The notes beneath the pieces were generated by a model. That model had not been told where the DNA came from. It was given only the letters and a program-made list of their open reading frames with translations, and did no database searches. The position numbers and the translations under genes are program-made. From the NCBI RefSeq assembly GCF_019429485.1, contig NZ_JAHXZN010000001.1, positions 1,302,001 to 1,366,000 of the forward strand: a stretch of 64,000 nt of DNA, read 5' to 3'. The stretch comes from Sphingomonas citri (GTDB taxonomy: Bacteria > Pseudomonadota > Alphaproteobacteria > Sphingomonadales > Sphingomonadaceae). This document shows, one piece after another, positions 44,834 to 54,420 of this stretch. Positions within the stretch are counted from its first letter, which is position 1. Every line of letters begins with the position of its first letter.

Positions 44834-45019
44834 ATGACCGACAAGCCGAACCTAGTGGAAGCGTTCAGTGCTGCGTTTCTTGATACGTTCGGCTCCCGAG
44901 CGATCGAAGTGGCGGAAAGCCAGCGCGATCAGGCAGATGGCATCGTTCGAGAGCGATGGCAGCAGGTCATCGACGCGCTTATGGCGCCTGCGTCGCAAGA
45001 GACTGAGCGCACTACGTAG
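44834..45019 (+). CDS. Small hypothetical protein (61 residues)
   Basis: From ATG 44834 the product is 61 residues with GAAGG about 7 nt upstream. It contains 'AFLDTFGSRAIEVAESQRDQ' and 'IVRERWQQVIDAL', an amphipathic helical pattern recalling small sphingomonad proteins of unknown function. It follows the response regulator by 93 nt. Confidence 0.6.
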   Translation: MTDKPNLVEAFSAAFLDTFGSRAIEVAESQRDQADGIVRERWQQVIDALMAPASQETERTT

Positions 45020-45250
45020 CACGCCCAAAAGGAGGTAACACGGCGTACAATCGCGTAAGCGCGCTTAACCGCGTCACAGAGATACTCCGCGCTGCCTGAC
45101 CCAACAGCGGCCCCTGATGATGTCCCAATTGCCTCCATCTTCGATCGGCTTTTCAGGTCTGCGATCGAGGCACTCGCGCGGGCTTGATGGCGATCTGCCT
45201 GGCCTCAGGAAAGTTCTATGGATCTGTTACCGGCGACGATCCGGTACGTC

Positions 45251-47080
45251 TCAGGCGGCGAGACGCTCGGCCACGATCGCTCGGTCACGCCCTTCCCGCT
45301 TCGCGCGATAGAGCGCCGCGTCGGCACTCGCGATCAGCGGTGGGTTGTCCCGGCCCAAGGCTTCGCCCCACTCCGCCACACCGAACGAGAGGCTGATGGG
45401 TCCCAACGCACGCGCGCCCTGACGCGGCCGCAAAGAAGTCAGCGCGGCGCGAAGCCGGTCGATCCTAGGCAGCAGCGCCGCTGCCGTCGCGCCAGGCGCG
45501 ATGATCGCGAACTCTTCGCCGCCGTAGCGGCAAGCGACGTCGCCGTCGCGAAAATGCTCCCGCAACGCGGCGCCGACAAGCTTTAGCACGGCGTCGCCGG
45601 CGTCGTGGCCGAACTCATCGTTGAAGCGCTTGAAGTGATCGACGTCGCACATGACAAAGGCGAGCGGCGTCCCGGCGCGGGCCGCGCGCGCGATCTCAAG
45701 CTGAAGGGCTTCCTCCATGTAGCGGCGGTTGTTCAATCCGGTGAGCGCGTCGCGGACGGTCTGCTCCCTGAGATCGCGCTGAAGCCGATGATTGACGAGA
45801 GCGGAGGCGATGTTTTCGCCGAGCGCGTTGAGCCGGAACGCTTCCTCGACGCCGACGACACCCTGGAGATAGAGCAACCCGATGACCTCGCCACCGGCGA
45901 GCAGCGGCTCGCAGCGGTAGGCGCCGGCATCGTCCGCAGCGTGACGACAGCCCACCTCCTCACTGTCGCCGAGCACGACATGACCCTGACCGAGACGAAG
46001 CGCCCAGCACTCGTCCGGACCGAAGCTCTCTGGCAGCATCTCGCCCTCACCCCAGCCGGCAAGCCGTACCAACAGATTGCGGGAGTTGTTGTGAGCGTAA
46101 AGCGCGCCCGCCACTCCTGGCAGCACCTGCGGCACGAAACAGTCGATGATTTGCGCCAACTCGGCATCGGTGCGCGCCGCCTGAAGCCGATGCGCCATGT
46201 CACCGAGTTTCGCGATCACGTGTCCACGTGTCTCCAGAGCGCCACGCTGCGCGAGCAGGTCGGCGTTGGCCGCCTGCAGTCGTAAATCGGTGGCACGTTG
46301 CTCGCAAAGTGCCTCGCTGAGCCGCTCCGCCATGCGGTTATAACCGGCGGCAAGGCGATCGAACTCGAGCGAACCGGTGCGCGTATCGAGCCTGCTGTCC
46401 CCCTCCCCTTCGCCCAGCGCCTCCATGGCATCAAGAACACGACGGAGGGGCCGCCGCACGCCGAATGCCACGGTGCCGACCAGAAGGGCGAGCAGCACCG
46501 CGACGAGCGGTCCACCAACTATCACGGCGCGCTTGGTGCCGCCGAGGCGCGCCTCAGCGTCCGCAGCGCGTTGTGCCAGCAGGTCACGCTCGGGCTGTAG
46601 CAGGAGACTTGCGCGCCGATCGACCTCGGCCATCAGCTCGCGCCCTTGTCCTGCGGCGACGATCCGCGTTGCTGCTGTAAAATCACCCCGGCGGCCCAGC
46701 AGCAAGGGCGTGCGCAGCACAGTGATCCGCCGCGCGACCGCGTCTTTAAGCGCGACGGCGCGCTCGTGCTGGAGTGGATTATCCGCGGTGAGCCGTTCGA
46801 GCCGGCCGAACTGGCGGGCGGCGTCTGCGAGCCGCTGGTCGACCGTCGCGACGAAGCGGACGTCCTGCGTCAACAAGAAGCCGCGCTGGCCTGATTCCGC
46901 CTCGCGCAGCTCGGCGAGCGCTTCGTCGAGGCCGACGATCACCTGTTGGGAATGAGTGACCCATGCGAAGCTCTCGCGCGTCTCGAGCGACGATTGCAGC
47001 AGCAGCGCGATAAGACCGGCTAAAGCGGCACCGACGATGACTCCAAGAACGGTCACGCGCGAGATCAACGAGGGGAGCAC
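45251..47080 (-). CDS. Membrane diguanylate cyclase (CHASE3-HAMP-GAF-GGDEF)
   Basis: A 609-residue protein starting at GTG 47080, without an obvious ribosome site. Order: TM helix (about 8-28), CHASE3 sensor ('LREAESGQRGFLLT', about 30-175), second TM (about 185-207), HAMP (about 208-262), coiled linker, GAF-like domain (about 295-430, with 'CEPLLAGGEVIGLLYLQG'), and GGDEF domain (about 445-605) with 'DALTGLNNRRYMEE', 'CDVDHFKRFNDEFGHDAGD' and active-site YGGEEF. All catalytic residues look intact, so it should make cyclic-di-GMP in response to periplasmic and cytoplasmic signals. The last 100 codons are duplicated as a pseudogene at 53548-53832. Confidence 0.93.
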   Translation of the reverse strand: MLPSLISRVTVLGVIVGAALAGLIALLLQSSLETRESFAWVTHSQQVIVGLDEALAELREAESGQRGFLLTQDVRFVATVDQRLADAARQFGRLERLTADNPLQHERAVALKDAVARRITVLRTPLLLGRRGDFTAATRIVAAGQGRELMAEVDRRASLLLQPERDLLAQRAADAEARLGGTKRAVIVGGPLVAVLLALLVGTVAFGVRRPLRRVLDAMEALGEGEGDSRLDTRTGSLEFDRLAAGYNRMAERLSEALCEQRATDLRLQAANADLLAQRGALETRGHVIAKLGDMAHRLQAARTDAELAQIIDCFVPQVLPGVAGALYAHNNSRNLLVRLAGWGEGEMLPESFGPDECWALRLGQGHVVLGDSEEVGCRHAADDAGAYRCEPLLAGGEVIGLLYLQGVVGVEEAFRLNALGENIASALVNHRLQRDLREQTVRDALTGLNNRRYMEEALQLEIARAARAGTPLAFVMCDVDHFKRFNDEFGHDAGDAVLKLVGAALREHFRDGDVACRYGGEEFAIIAPGATAAALLPRIDRLRAALTSLRPRQGARALGPISLSFGVAEWGEALGRDNPPLIASADAALYRAKREGRDRAIVAERLAA

Positions 47081-47315
47081 GGCGAATGATCCAAATCAAG
47101 TTGCTACGTTGGGGGCGGTAGGGCGGCCATGGTTTCTGACACGTTAAGATCAAGCGCTGGCTCAAGCGCGTGAGCTCAGCCATCCCCGCCTTCGTTCCGA
47201 CGCCTGGCATGCCGCTTCTAACGCCACTGACGATGACGTTGTCACCGTCTGCAGCTTGCCGAGTGCCGGCATGCTGATCTAGGTCAGTTCGGCAGGGAGG
47301 GGATTATATGGCAAC

Positions 47316-47723
47316 ATGCTGCGGACGTTGAGCGGCTATCATCGTCGGATCGCGATGGGGCTCGACGAGATTAGACGTTTGTGCCGGGACGATGCTCCGG
47401 ATACCATCGTGTTGCCCCGCGCACGGGCCGCGCTCGGACAAGTCAGCATCGAACGCAGCCGCTTTATCAACCAGGTGGTTGTTCCTCGGCTGTTGGTGGG
47501 GGCGAACTATGCCTCTGCGCGAGATATGCTGGCCCTACAGAACTCATTTGCTGCCAATCGCTTGGTGTCGGATCAGCACGTAGCCAAATGGACAGATGTG
47601 ACCATTGCTGCTGACTGGTCGGGCTACCGGGCCGCAGCCGCCGCGATCTGGCGCATGATGGAGCAGCAGATGGCTGACGAGCAGGCTCTCGTCAGCAGGC
47701 ACCTTGAACATGTTTACCTTTGA
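47316..47723 (+). CDS. Hypothetical protein (135 residues)
   Basis: A 135-residue helical protein I do not recognise. It contains 'RARAALGQVSIERSRFINQV' and a C-terminal 'MEQQMADEQALVSRHLEHVY' with several histidines (H9, H88, H128, H132), vaguely like hemerythrin-type bundles but without the full ligand set. GGGAGGGG lies about 13 nt before the ATG, a little far; it is closer to an earlier ATG at 47308 that opens a 7-codon frame. Codon use is ordinary. Confidence 0.5.
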   Translation: MLRTLSGYHRRIAMGLDEIRRLCRDDAPDTIVLPRARAALGQVSIERSRFINQVVVPRLLVGANYASARDMLALQNSFAANRLVSDQHVAKWTDVTIAADWSGYRAAAAAIWRMMEQQMADEQALVSRHLEHVYL

Positions 47724-47908
47724 CTGACCGGAGTGTCAGCGGCTCCCGACCTCGGTGGTGACGACCATGATCGGACGCTGTCCGGGCAGCGCGATGGCAT
47801 CGAGCGCTTTTCCAGCCACCCCTGCGGCCCAGTCGCGAGTGGTGCTGCCGGCATGGGCGGACGGCCTTGTGCCTAGCTAAGAACCAGAAGCGGTAAAAAG
47901 GCGACCTT

Positions 47909-49366
47909 TTAGCGAGCAGGAAGTCTATGGGCTGCGAACAGCGCGATGCTTTCAGCGGTGCCAGGATCTCGGTTTGCCAAAACAATGACGGTATAGCCGT
48001 TATCTAGAGAATGAAGCAGCAGGCCGCTCATGCCCGGCGCTCCGCCGCCATGTCCGATGTACCGACCAGCGCCGGGCATCGATCCGCCAAAGTCGAAGCG
48101 CGCGAGCTGTCCGTCCTCCGTTTGCACCCCGCCCTCGACGAGCTTTGCGAGGGTCTCACGCCGCAGTAGACGATTGGACGTAAGGCCTGCCACGAAGCGT
48201 TGGAAGTCACCCACTGTGGAATAATCGCCACCCGCGGACGTGCCCCCGAGCGGCAGTGTCTCGTCTGCTCGCTTAAGGCGTGCGCCAGATCCCATATAAC
48301 TGACGGCTCGCCGAGGAAGAACGATGCTCTCTGGCTGATTACCAGTAGAGGTCATACCTACAGGGCGGAGTATGCTACGTTGGATATACTCATTGTAGCT
48401 CAACCCGGACACCTTCTCTATGATGCGACCGAGCAGAATGAAGCCGTAGTTACTGTAAGACGACCGACTACCAGGAGAAAATTCCGGGGCACGTGATCCA
48501 TACAAACTGACGTAATCCGAAGTGTCGCGCAAAGAGGCTTTGTTCGCCTCGAATTCAGGCCCGAAGATATCGCCAGTTCCTCCGGTGTGAGAAAGAAGCT
48601 GCGCGACAGTGACCTTCGTTGCCGTATCTAGGTTCGGGTAATCGGTCAGGTATGTTCCGATGGGTGCGGCCAAGTCGACCCTACCTGCCTCGACCAGCTG
48701 CATGACGCCTACAGCCGTGAGCATCTTACCCATCGAGCCGAAACGAAATTGTGTATCGAGGCGGTTTGGGGTGCCAGCCGCACGATCCGCGAGGCCATAC
48801 GCTTCTTGAAAAAGCAGCCGCCCGTTGCGCGCAAGCAGGATAGCGCCGGAGAACCGATCCTTCGCAGCCCTGTCCGCCGCACGCTGCCGAACAGCCTTGA
48901 CCAGCATTGATTGACTTAGCCTCGGCGGCTGCGGGGTACCGGCTGGATGCTCGTCGCTTAGCCGTGTGAAGATGAATTCTATCTTGTCCCCATACTTTTC
49001 TCCTAATTTGAACCTTGCAACGCCGAAGGAGTCGTATTCGGGATCGAAGATCCAAAGATCTACATGTTTCTGATCTAGGGATTTAAATCCACAAAACTGA
49101 ATTTCTCGAAGATTGCTTCGTAGTTCAAGCCACTGCCTCGCACCATCTCGCAGGATGGGACCTCGCTCTTTGATGAAGCGGATGTACTCGGCATCACTCG
49201 CCATGTTTATGGCTCTAAACCATTGCTCAGCTAAGCTGACTACCGCACTCGCTGGGCGAGACTTTGACGCAGTCGTTGCAGGTGCCCGTTGGCACCTAAA
49301 GGCGTACGATGACGGCGAGCTCGGATCGGAAGCGACAAGCGACATTGCAAGAGCGATCGGAAGCAT
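47909..49366 (-). CDS. Serine beta-lactamase-like hydrolase (class C/PBP4* family)
   Basis: A 485-residue exported protein; the ATG at 49364-49366 follows AGGTGAC. An N-terminal region of about 140 residues precedes the beta-lactamase-like domain (about 165-480). Catalytic motifs: S-x-x-K in 'RFGSMGKML', Y-x-N in 'SSYSNYG', and 'IGHGGGAPG' in place of KTG. Such proteins are often D-amino-acid peptidases or esterases rather than resistance enzymes. The N-terminal domain ('DAEYIRFIKERG') is of the kind found in a subgroup of serine hydrolases and may modulate binding. Confidence 0.88.
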   Translation of the reverse strand: MLPIALAMSLVASDPSSPSSYAFRCQRAPATTASKSRPASAVVSLAEQWFRAINMASDAEYIRFIKERGPILRDGARQWLELRSNLREIQFCGFKSLDQKHVDLWIFDPEYDSFGVARFKLGEKYGDKIEFIFTRLSDEHPAGTPQPPRLSQSMLVKAVRQRAADRAAKDRFSGAILLARNGRLLFQEAYGLADRAAGTPNRLDTQFRFGSMGKMLTAVGVMQLVEAGRVDLAAPIGTYLTDYPNLDTATKVTVAQLLSHTGGTGDIFGPEFEANKASLRDTSDYVSLYGSRAPEFSPGSRSSYSNYGFILLGRIIEKVSGLSYNEYIQRSILRPVGMTSTGNQPESIVLPRRAVSYMGSGARLKRADETLPLGGTSAGGDYSTVGDFQRFVAGLTSNRLLRRETLAKLVEGGVQTEDGQLARFDFGGSMPGAGRYIGHGGGAPGMSGLLLHSLDNGYTVIVLANRDPGTAESIALFAAHRLPAR

Positions 49367-49701
49367 GTGTCACCTGCACGAGACGAGGAGAGTGACCCAC
49401 CTTACGCACGTATTTCATGACCGCAACATGCGTGATCAATGGGCAAGCGTGACACTTGATCTTCGCTATCGCGCTTGCGGTTTGGCACTAGCTGTTCAGC
49501 AGCTTCTACATTCTAGAAGTGCCCAACTTTGTGGTAGCGCAGGTTGGCCAATGGCCGACACTGGGTGAGCTCGGCCCGCTCCGCGCTCGTGGCGAGGACC
49601 CATTCGCGATTGTTCGACACCGATCTAGGCAGCACCGAGTCCGGGCATTCGTTTATCCCGAAAACAAAATTGCGCCACCACTCAGTATCAGGCTCGCTGG
49701 C
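49367..49701. other. Intergenic stretch, nothing recognised
   Basis: About 335 nt between the beta-lactamase-like gene start and the end of the S9 peptidase gene, all genes pointing left. No gene, repeat or terminator-like hairpin with a T-run was found. Confidence 0.4.
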
Positions 49702-51633
49702 CTATCTTAGATACCGATCAAACCAAGCCACTGATCGCTGGCGTACGTCTGCAGCGTTCTTGGGATCGCGAATACCATGTCCTTCGTCGGGGTAGATGAC
49801 GAGGCTGGTCGACACGCCCAGGTCCTTCAACGCATGCCAGTACTCGATCGACTGGGTCGGCGGCACCTCGATGTCTCGTTCGCCCACGTAGATGAAGGTG
49901 GGCGTCCTCGCCTGCTTGATGACCGTGATCGCGGACACGCGGGCGTACGCCGCGGGATCGTCGTACATCGACGCGCCGAAGAACGGCAGCATCCACTGAT
50001 CGATGCCGTTGGTGCCGTAGTAGCTGATCCAGTTGGACAGCCCAGCCCCCGCGACGATAGCCTTGAAGCGGTTCGTCTGCGTGTTCGCCCACATCGACAT
50101 GAAGCCGCCGTAGCTGCCACCGGTCAGCCCCAATCGCGCGTCGTCGATCGGGGCGATTTTTTCCACGGCGTCGATCCCCGCAAGGATATCGCGCAGGTCG
50201 CCCCCGCCGAAATCACGACGATTGGCGGCGGTGAACGCCTCGCCCTGCCCGTAACTGCCGCGCGGATTGGGCAGGAACACCCAGTAACCGCCGGCGAGCA
50301 GAGCCCCTGGGCCGCTCTCGCGCGTGACGTAGCTAGGGGTAGAGGCCGCAGAGGGACCGCCGTGAACGATCGTCACCATGGGCGCCTTCGCCGCCTTTCC
50401 GGCGTTGGTTGGCGCGAGCAACCAGCCTTGAACGTCGAAGCCCTCATTTTTCCAGGTGACGCTGCGCGCGACCACGTTGGCGGGCGCCTCGTCATTGTCT
50501 CGGGTTATCCGCTTCGGTCGCGAGATCGGCCCTGCCCAGAGCGCGGGTGCTGTGGCGAAATCCTGCACCGACGTGGCAATCGTCCGGCCGTCGGCGCTGA
50601 CCGCGACGCGACCGTCGCCCGCGACGAAGGACGCCGGGAGGCTCCACCGAACACGCATCTTACCGTCGGCGGCGACAGTGGCGACCTCCGCCGCGTCGCC
50701 CGTGAGACGCGCTGCGAGCAGCCCCGACGATGGCCAGTGAAGCGAAGTCACGGTGGTCTTCGCACCCGCTGTCAGATTTGTTGGCTCGCCGCCCGCGAGC
50801 GGCACCGTCCACACATCGCCGCCGACCGGGCCAAAATCGCTCATCAGTCCGCCGATGTAGGCGACGGTGCGTCCATCGGGTGAGACACGAGGCATATTGA
50901 TCTGCGTCTTCGGCTTGGCGATGGGCCGCACCGTCCCGGTCTCCGCATCGACAGCGTCGAGCGTCGCTACCCACCAATTGTTGTCGCCATTGCCGATCGC
51001 TGTGGTTGCCACCAACGTGCGGCCGTCTGGCGCCCAGTCATACTCGTACACGTAGCGCTCGGCCGGTGACAGCGGGCGGACCGCGCCGGTGGCGAGATCG
51101 ACCACCACGATCCGCTGCTCGTCGCTCTTCTCTCCGATCTCGCCGACCTGACGGATGCCCGCCTGCGTCGCGCCAGCTTCCTTGGCCGCGCCGTAGGTGG
51201 CGAGCATGGCCAGCCGCTTACCGTCCGGAGAGAAGCGTAAGGTCTGGGCTATGCCGTCGATGACCGCCACCTGCCGTTCGCCCGCGCCATCGGCGAGCAC
51301 CACCGTCACCCTTCCCTTGTCGCGCGCAAGGAAGGCGAGCCGTCCGTCAGCCGAGAAGGTCGGCGAAGCGTACGTGCACGCGGCACATGGATCGATCATG
51401 CGGACGACGCCGCCACCCTCCACCCGTCGGACCACCACCGCGGAGTGATCGTTGCGTACGTTCTCGACCGCAACGACCCGGTCGCCGTTCGGCGCCATTT
51501 GCACGGCGGCGAACTGGCGTATCGGCGCGGCCTGCCCGACTGCAGATATTGGAACGCTGACGAGCGCCAAGGCGACGGCGGTGCAACCCGCACGCAGACC
51601 AGCGGCGGTTCGCGGATCGACGGGAAGCGGCAT
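49702..51633 (-). CDS. S9 family peptidase (acylaminoacyl/dipeptidyl peptidase-like)
   Basis: A 643-residue exported peptidase with a signal peptide (about 1-35, '...SVPISAVGQA'). A WD40/PD40-like propeller (about 40-390: repeats such as 'FSPDGKRLAM', 'WAPDGRTLVA', 'VSPDGRTVAY') precedes the catalytic domain with GLTGGSYGGFMSMW, 'YVGERDIEVPP' and 'YPDEGHGI', giving the Ser-Asp-His triad. It probably trims peptides in the periplasm. The ribosome site is poor (GGAG at about -12). It is next to a broken TBDR gene, which may once have been its partner. Confidence 0.92.
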   Translation of the reverse strand: MPLPVDPRTAAGLRAGCTAVALALVSVPISAVGQAAPIRQFAAVQMAPNGDRVVAVENVRNDHSAVVVRRVEGGGVVRMIDPCAACTYASPTFSADGRLAFLARDKGRVTVVLADGAGERQVAVIDGIAQTLRFSPDGKRLAMLATYGAAKEAGATQAGIRQVGEIGEKSDEQRIVVVDLATGAVRPLSPAERYVYEYDWAPDGRTLVATTAIGNGDNNWWVATLDAVDAETGTVRPIAKPKTQINMPRVSPDGRTVAYIGGLMSDFGPVGGDVWTVPLAGGEPTNLTAGAKTTVTSLHWPSSGLLAARLTGDAAEVATVAADGKMRVRWSLPASFVAGDGRVAVSADGRTIATSVQDFATAPALWAGPISRPKRITRDNDEAPANVVARSVTWKNEGFDVQGWLLAPTNAGKAAKAPMVTIVHGGPSAASTPSYVTRESGPGALLAGGYWVFLPNPRGSYGQGEAFTAANRRDFGGGDLRDILAGIDAVEKIAPIDDARLGLTGGSYGGFMSMWANTQTNRFKAIVAGAGLSNWISYYGTNGIDQWMLPFFGASMYDDPAAYARVSAITVIKQARTPTFIYVGERDIEVPPTQSIEYWHALKDLGVSTSLVIYPDEGHGIRDPKNAADVRQRSVAWFDRYLR

Positions 51634-51779
51634 GGAGGCACTCCGAAAGCATGCAGATCGCTTCTGCGTCGATCGCGTGATAGTTACAATAGGATCTGAC
51701 CGGCCCAGGCTCGGAAGGCCGGAGACCCCGATGAAGGCCTCGCCTTCCCCAACTGGCCGACCGATCCTCTCTCGGCCGC

Positions 51780-52640
51780 TTAGAAATCAAAGCTCGCGCC
51801 CGCTCTGAAAACGCGTCCGATCACACCTGCGTAGTGCCAGGTCGGCTGGTAGTTGGTTCCGAAGTAGGAAGCGGGCGCAATCGGCGCCCTTGCATTGGTA
51901 ACGTTGTTGACGTTGACGAAGAACGTGTAGCTGTCGTTGACCTTCACCGATGCGTTCAGATCCGCGTAGATGAAGCGCTTGATGTAGCAGGCGTCGTCGC
52001 CGGTGCCGTACAGGTTCTGGTCGCATGACAGGTCGATGTTGCCGGCATCGTCGGGGTCGACCTCGTCCGCCGCGACCGACTTGATGCGCGAGACGTAGTA
52101 CGCCGTGGCCGTCACCGAGAACGCGCCGAACTCGAGCGTGTTCTGCCAGTTGCCGCGCCAGCGCGGCGTGCCTGCGCCCGAGGACAACTCGTACGGTCCC
52201 AGCGTACCGACGTACCGGCGCACCACGCCATTGCCGAAGTCGACGTTGAACTTGTCGATGTAGTTGGCGTCCAGACGGCTGAAGAAGCGGATGTCGCCCG
52301 TGATCGGCGCCCGCACCGTCGCCGAGAAGTCCAGGCCCTGGGTCTTGAAGTAGCCGGAGTTCACGTAGGGTCCGTTGATGACCAGCACGCGTGGCAGGGC
52401 GTTCGGGAACAGCGGATCCGGCGCGTCGACGATCGCGGCGGTGTAGCCCGCCGGCAGCGGCTGTCCGGCAAAGTTCGCGGCGCGCGCCGCGCCCGCGTTC
52501 GGACCCGCGACGTTCACGTCCTTCTTCCTCACGATGTAGAAGTCGACCGTGAAGCTGAATCAGTGCACCGGCTCGACCACGATGCCCGCGGTGAAGCTGC
52601 GCGACGTCTCGGGCTTGAGGTCCGGACGAGCGTTCACGAG
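51780..52640 (-). pseudogene. TonB-dependent receptor, C-terminal remnant
   Basis: The last part of a TBDR barrel, ending 'VFRAGASFDF'. The upstream part reads 'NARPDLKPETSRSFTAGIVVEPVH', then an in-frame TGA near 52560 where relatives have Trp, then 'FSFTVDFYIVRKKD'. Nothing resembling plug or N-terminus lies beyond about 52640. The gene is therefore truncated and carries a nonsense codon. The preserved reading frame elsewhere suggests recent inactivation. It lies 146 nt upstream of the S9 peptidase gene in the same direction. Confidence 0.85.
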
Positions 52641-53141
52641 CGGTCCCCGTTGTTATCGCCTGCCCTGTCGACGACGTCGCGGGAAAGCTGTCAGCTCACC
52701 GAAAACTTTGCGGCCCGATGGCATAGCTCGAGTGTGTCTGGCATGTTGCGCGTTGTAGAGCATCGATTGCGTCTAAACGGCTGAAGCAGATCCGGCGCGG
52801 CCCGTTTCAAACCGATGGTCAGAGCTCTCCGGTTCACGTGCTTCCTCACGAAACCAGAGGATTGGTGCTCGACCCGCTGCCGGGTCATAAGGAACGCAAC
52901 CATGCGGAACAGCTGCTAGAAAGGCTTATGGATCAACCGAGATACATTAGATTGATGTGGATCAACCCGACGCGCGTGTGACTTGATGACCGATAGGCGT
53001 GGCCAAGGTTCGTTAAGGCGAACCATTTCACCGCTTCGGAGCAATCTTCCTCCAAACGTATGGCTGCCCTTCAGCTAACGTACCGCACCGCAGTAAACGA
53101 GGTTGAGCCGTTCTGGTCCGACAGCGGCGTTGGAACGAAAC
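52641..53141. other. Intergenic stretch, no gene recognised
   Basis: About 500 nt of DNA between the TBDR remnant and a small gene. The GC content appears lower and codon structure is absent. The sharp loss of TBDR similarity near 52640 marks a probable rearrangement joint, but no IS end was recognised. Confidence 0.4.
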
Positions 53142-53321
53142 ATGGTCGACGGAACGTCCGATGACGACTGGGAAGTGCTCGCCGAAGCAGCCCTTGCGGC
53201 TGCTAGGAACGCTGGAACGGACGAAGAGAGGCGTCACCAGCTAGAGCGTGCCGCCATCTACGCCGAGCTTGCTGAGCACGCACGCTGGCCGCGCTCGAAC
53301 GTGCCGCCCACGTCAGATTGA
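53142..53321 (+). CDS. Small hypothetical protein (59 residues)
   Basis: From ATG 53142 the product reads with 'ALAAARNAGTDEERRHQLERAA' and 'YAELAEHARW', a helical pattern typical of small alphaproteobacterial proteins. The segment GGAAC precedes the ATG by about 6 nt. Function unknown. Confidence 0.5.
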   Translation: MVDGTSDDDWEVLAEAALAAARNAGTDEERRHQLERAAIYAELAEHARWPRSNVPPTSD

Positions 53322-53547
53322 CCGCAGCCCGGTGACTCCGTTTTTGCCAAGATGCATGGGCCGCGCTTAACACACGTTGCGATCGCTTAAACTTGCGGCA
53401 GGGACGCCGCGGGCGCTTCATAATCGTGTGCGGTGACTCACGGATGCCGCGATCCAGTCGGTCGCGCCGAGCTCGCGATCTGCCTTGCTCGTCGCAATGT
53501 CCGATGGATCTCTACGGTCGACGATCCGATGCAAGTCAGCGACCCGC

Positions 53548-53832
53548 CGCTCGGCCACGATCGCTCGGTCACGCGCTTCACCTCTCGCACGGTAGAGCGC
53601 CGCGTCGGCACTCGCGATCAGCGATGGGTTGTCCCGGCCCAGGGCTTCGCCACACTCCGCCACACCGAACGAGAGGCTGATCGGTCCCAACGCACGCGCG
53701 CCCTGACGCGGCCGCAAAGAAGTCAGCGCGGCGTGAAGCCGGTCCAAAGCAGCAGCGCCGCTGCTATCGCACGAGGCGCGATGATCGCGAACTCCTCGCC
53801 GTCATAGCGCCGAGCGACGTCGCCGAGGCCAA
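53548..53832 (-). pseudogene. Partial duplicate of the GGDEF end of the diguanylate cyclase
   Basis: Reads 'DGEEFAIIAP' then, after a shift, 'SLRPRQGARALGPISLSFGV' and 'SADAALYRARGEARDRAIV', the C-terminal part of the GGDEF domain at 45251-47080. The DNA is highly similar: for example 53683-53733 is identical to 45399-45449, and 53593-53623 to 45309-45339. A 4-nt deletion near 53748 breaks the frame, and no start or upstream domains exist. The copy reads on to a stop at 53418 through unrelated sequence. Confidence 0.88.
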
Positions 53833-54009
53833 AAGTTTCGGGATCATCGCTGTGCTTTCCCGCTAAGATCACGTCACCTCATCCATTTGCGGTCGCTTAT
53901 TGAACGACCTCAGTCAGGTGGGCCGGAACGCTTGCTCACCTCATGAGCTGCGCCATTCATCCTCGGTCTAAGCGCTCCCTCTGCCCAACCAGCGGGTACC
54001 AAGACCCAG

Positions 54010-54420
54010 TCACTTCAGTGTGTAAAGGTAGGCGGTGATGTCGCGCGCGTCGCCTCTCGTGACGCCCTGCTCAGGCATGCCATTTCCCGGCGCGACGGCC
54101 TGCGGATGGCGTAGCCACAGCATCATCGCCTCCGCGTCGTTCGGCAGGCGCCCGGCGATCGTCACCCGCACCGCCACCTTCGCCAGTGACGGGCCGACCG
54201 AGCCGCTCGCGCCCGCGATGCCGGAAATGACGTGACAGCTGCCGCAGCCATAGCGCGCGATCGCGGCGCGGCCCGCCGCGACCGTCCCGCCGCCGCTCAC
54301 CTGCTCCGCCATCACGCGGGTACGCGCGCGCGTCTCGGCGTACATCGCCGCGCCGGCCGTCATCGCCGCCAGGAAGCTGGCCGCGAGCAGCAAGGCGAGC
54401 CACTTGAGGCTAGCCGGCAT
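54010..54420 (-). CDS. Membrane-anchored c-type cytochrome (caa3 cluster)
   Basis: A 136-residue protein with an N-terminal membrane helix (LALLLAASFLAAMTAG) and one haem site, CGSCH (about 65-69). '[25 protein letters not shown]' and 'GNGMPEQGVTRGDARDITAYLYTL' supply the usual class I pattern and a likely Met ligand. Its ATG overlaps the end of the CtaG-like gene by 11 nt, so it is the last gene of the oxidase operon and probably feeds electrons to the oxidase. Confidence 0.88.
   Translation of the reverse strand: MPASLKWLALLLAASFLAAMTAGAAMYAETRARTRVMAEQVSGGGTVAAGRAAIARYGCGSCHVISGIAGASGSVGPSLAKVAVRVTIAGRLPNDAEAMMLWLRHPQAVAPGNGMPEQGVTRGDARDITAYLYTLK

Noticed and set aside
45056-45067. Perfect 12-nt palindrome TAAGCGCGCTTA after the 61-residue gene, with a strong GGAGGT upstream of it
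   Set aside because: The GGAGGT has no start codon at a proper distance and the palindrome lacks a longer stem or T-run; no function could be supported.
47308-47331. Seven-codon frame (MATCCGR) with an ideal ribosome site in front of the 135-residue gene
   Set aside because: Could be a leader peptide, but it more likely shows only that the ribosome site is a few nt from its best distance to the ATG at 47316.
49113-49568. Plus-strand 151-codon frame
   Set aside because: It lies opposite the start of the beta-lactamase-like gene and has no support of its own.
52691-52903. Minus-strand 70-codon frame with an Arg-rich product
   Set aside because: Looks faintly like an IS-derived product but no transposase motif or inverted repeat could be found.
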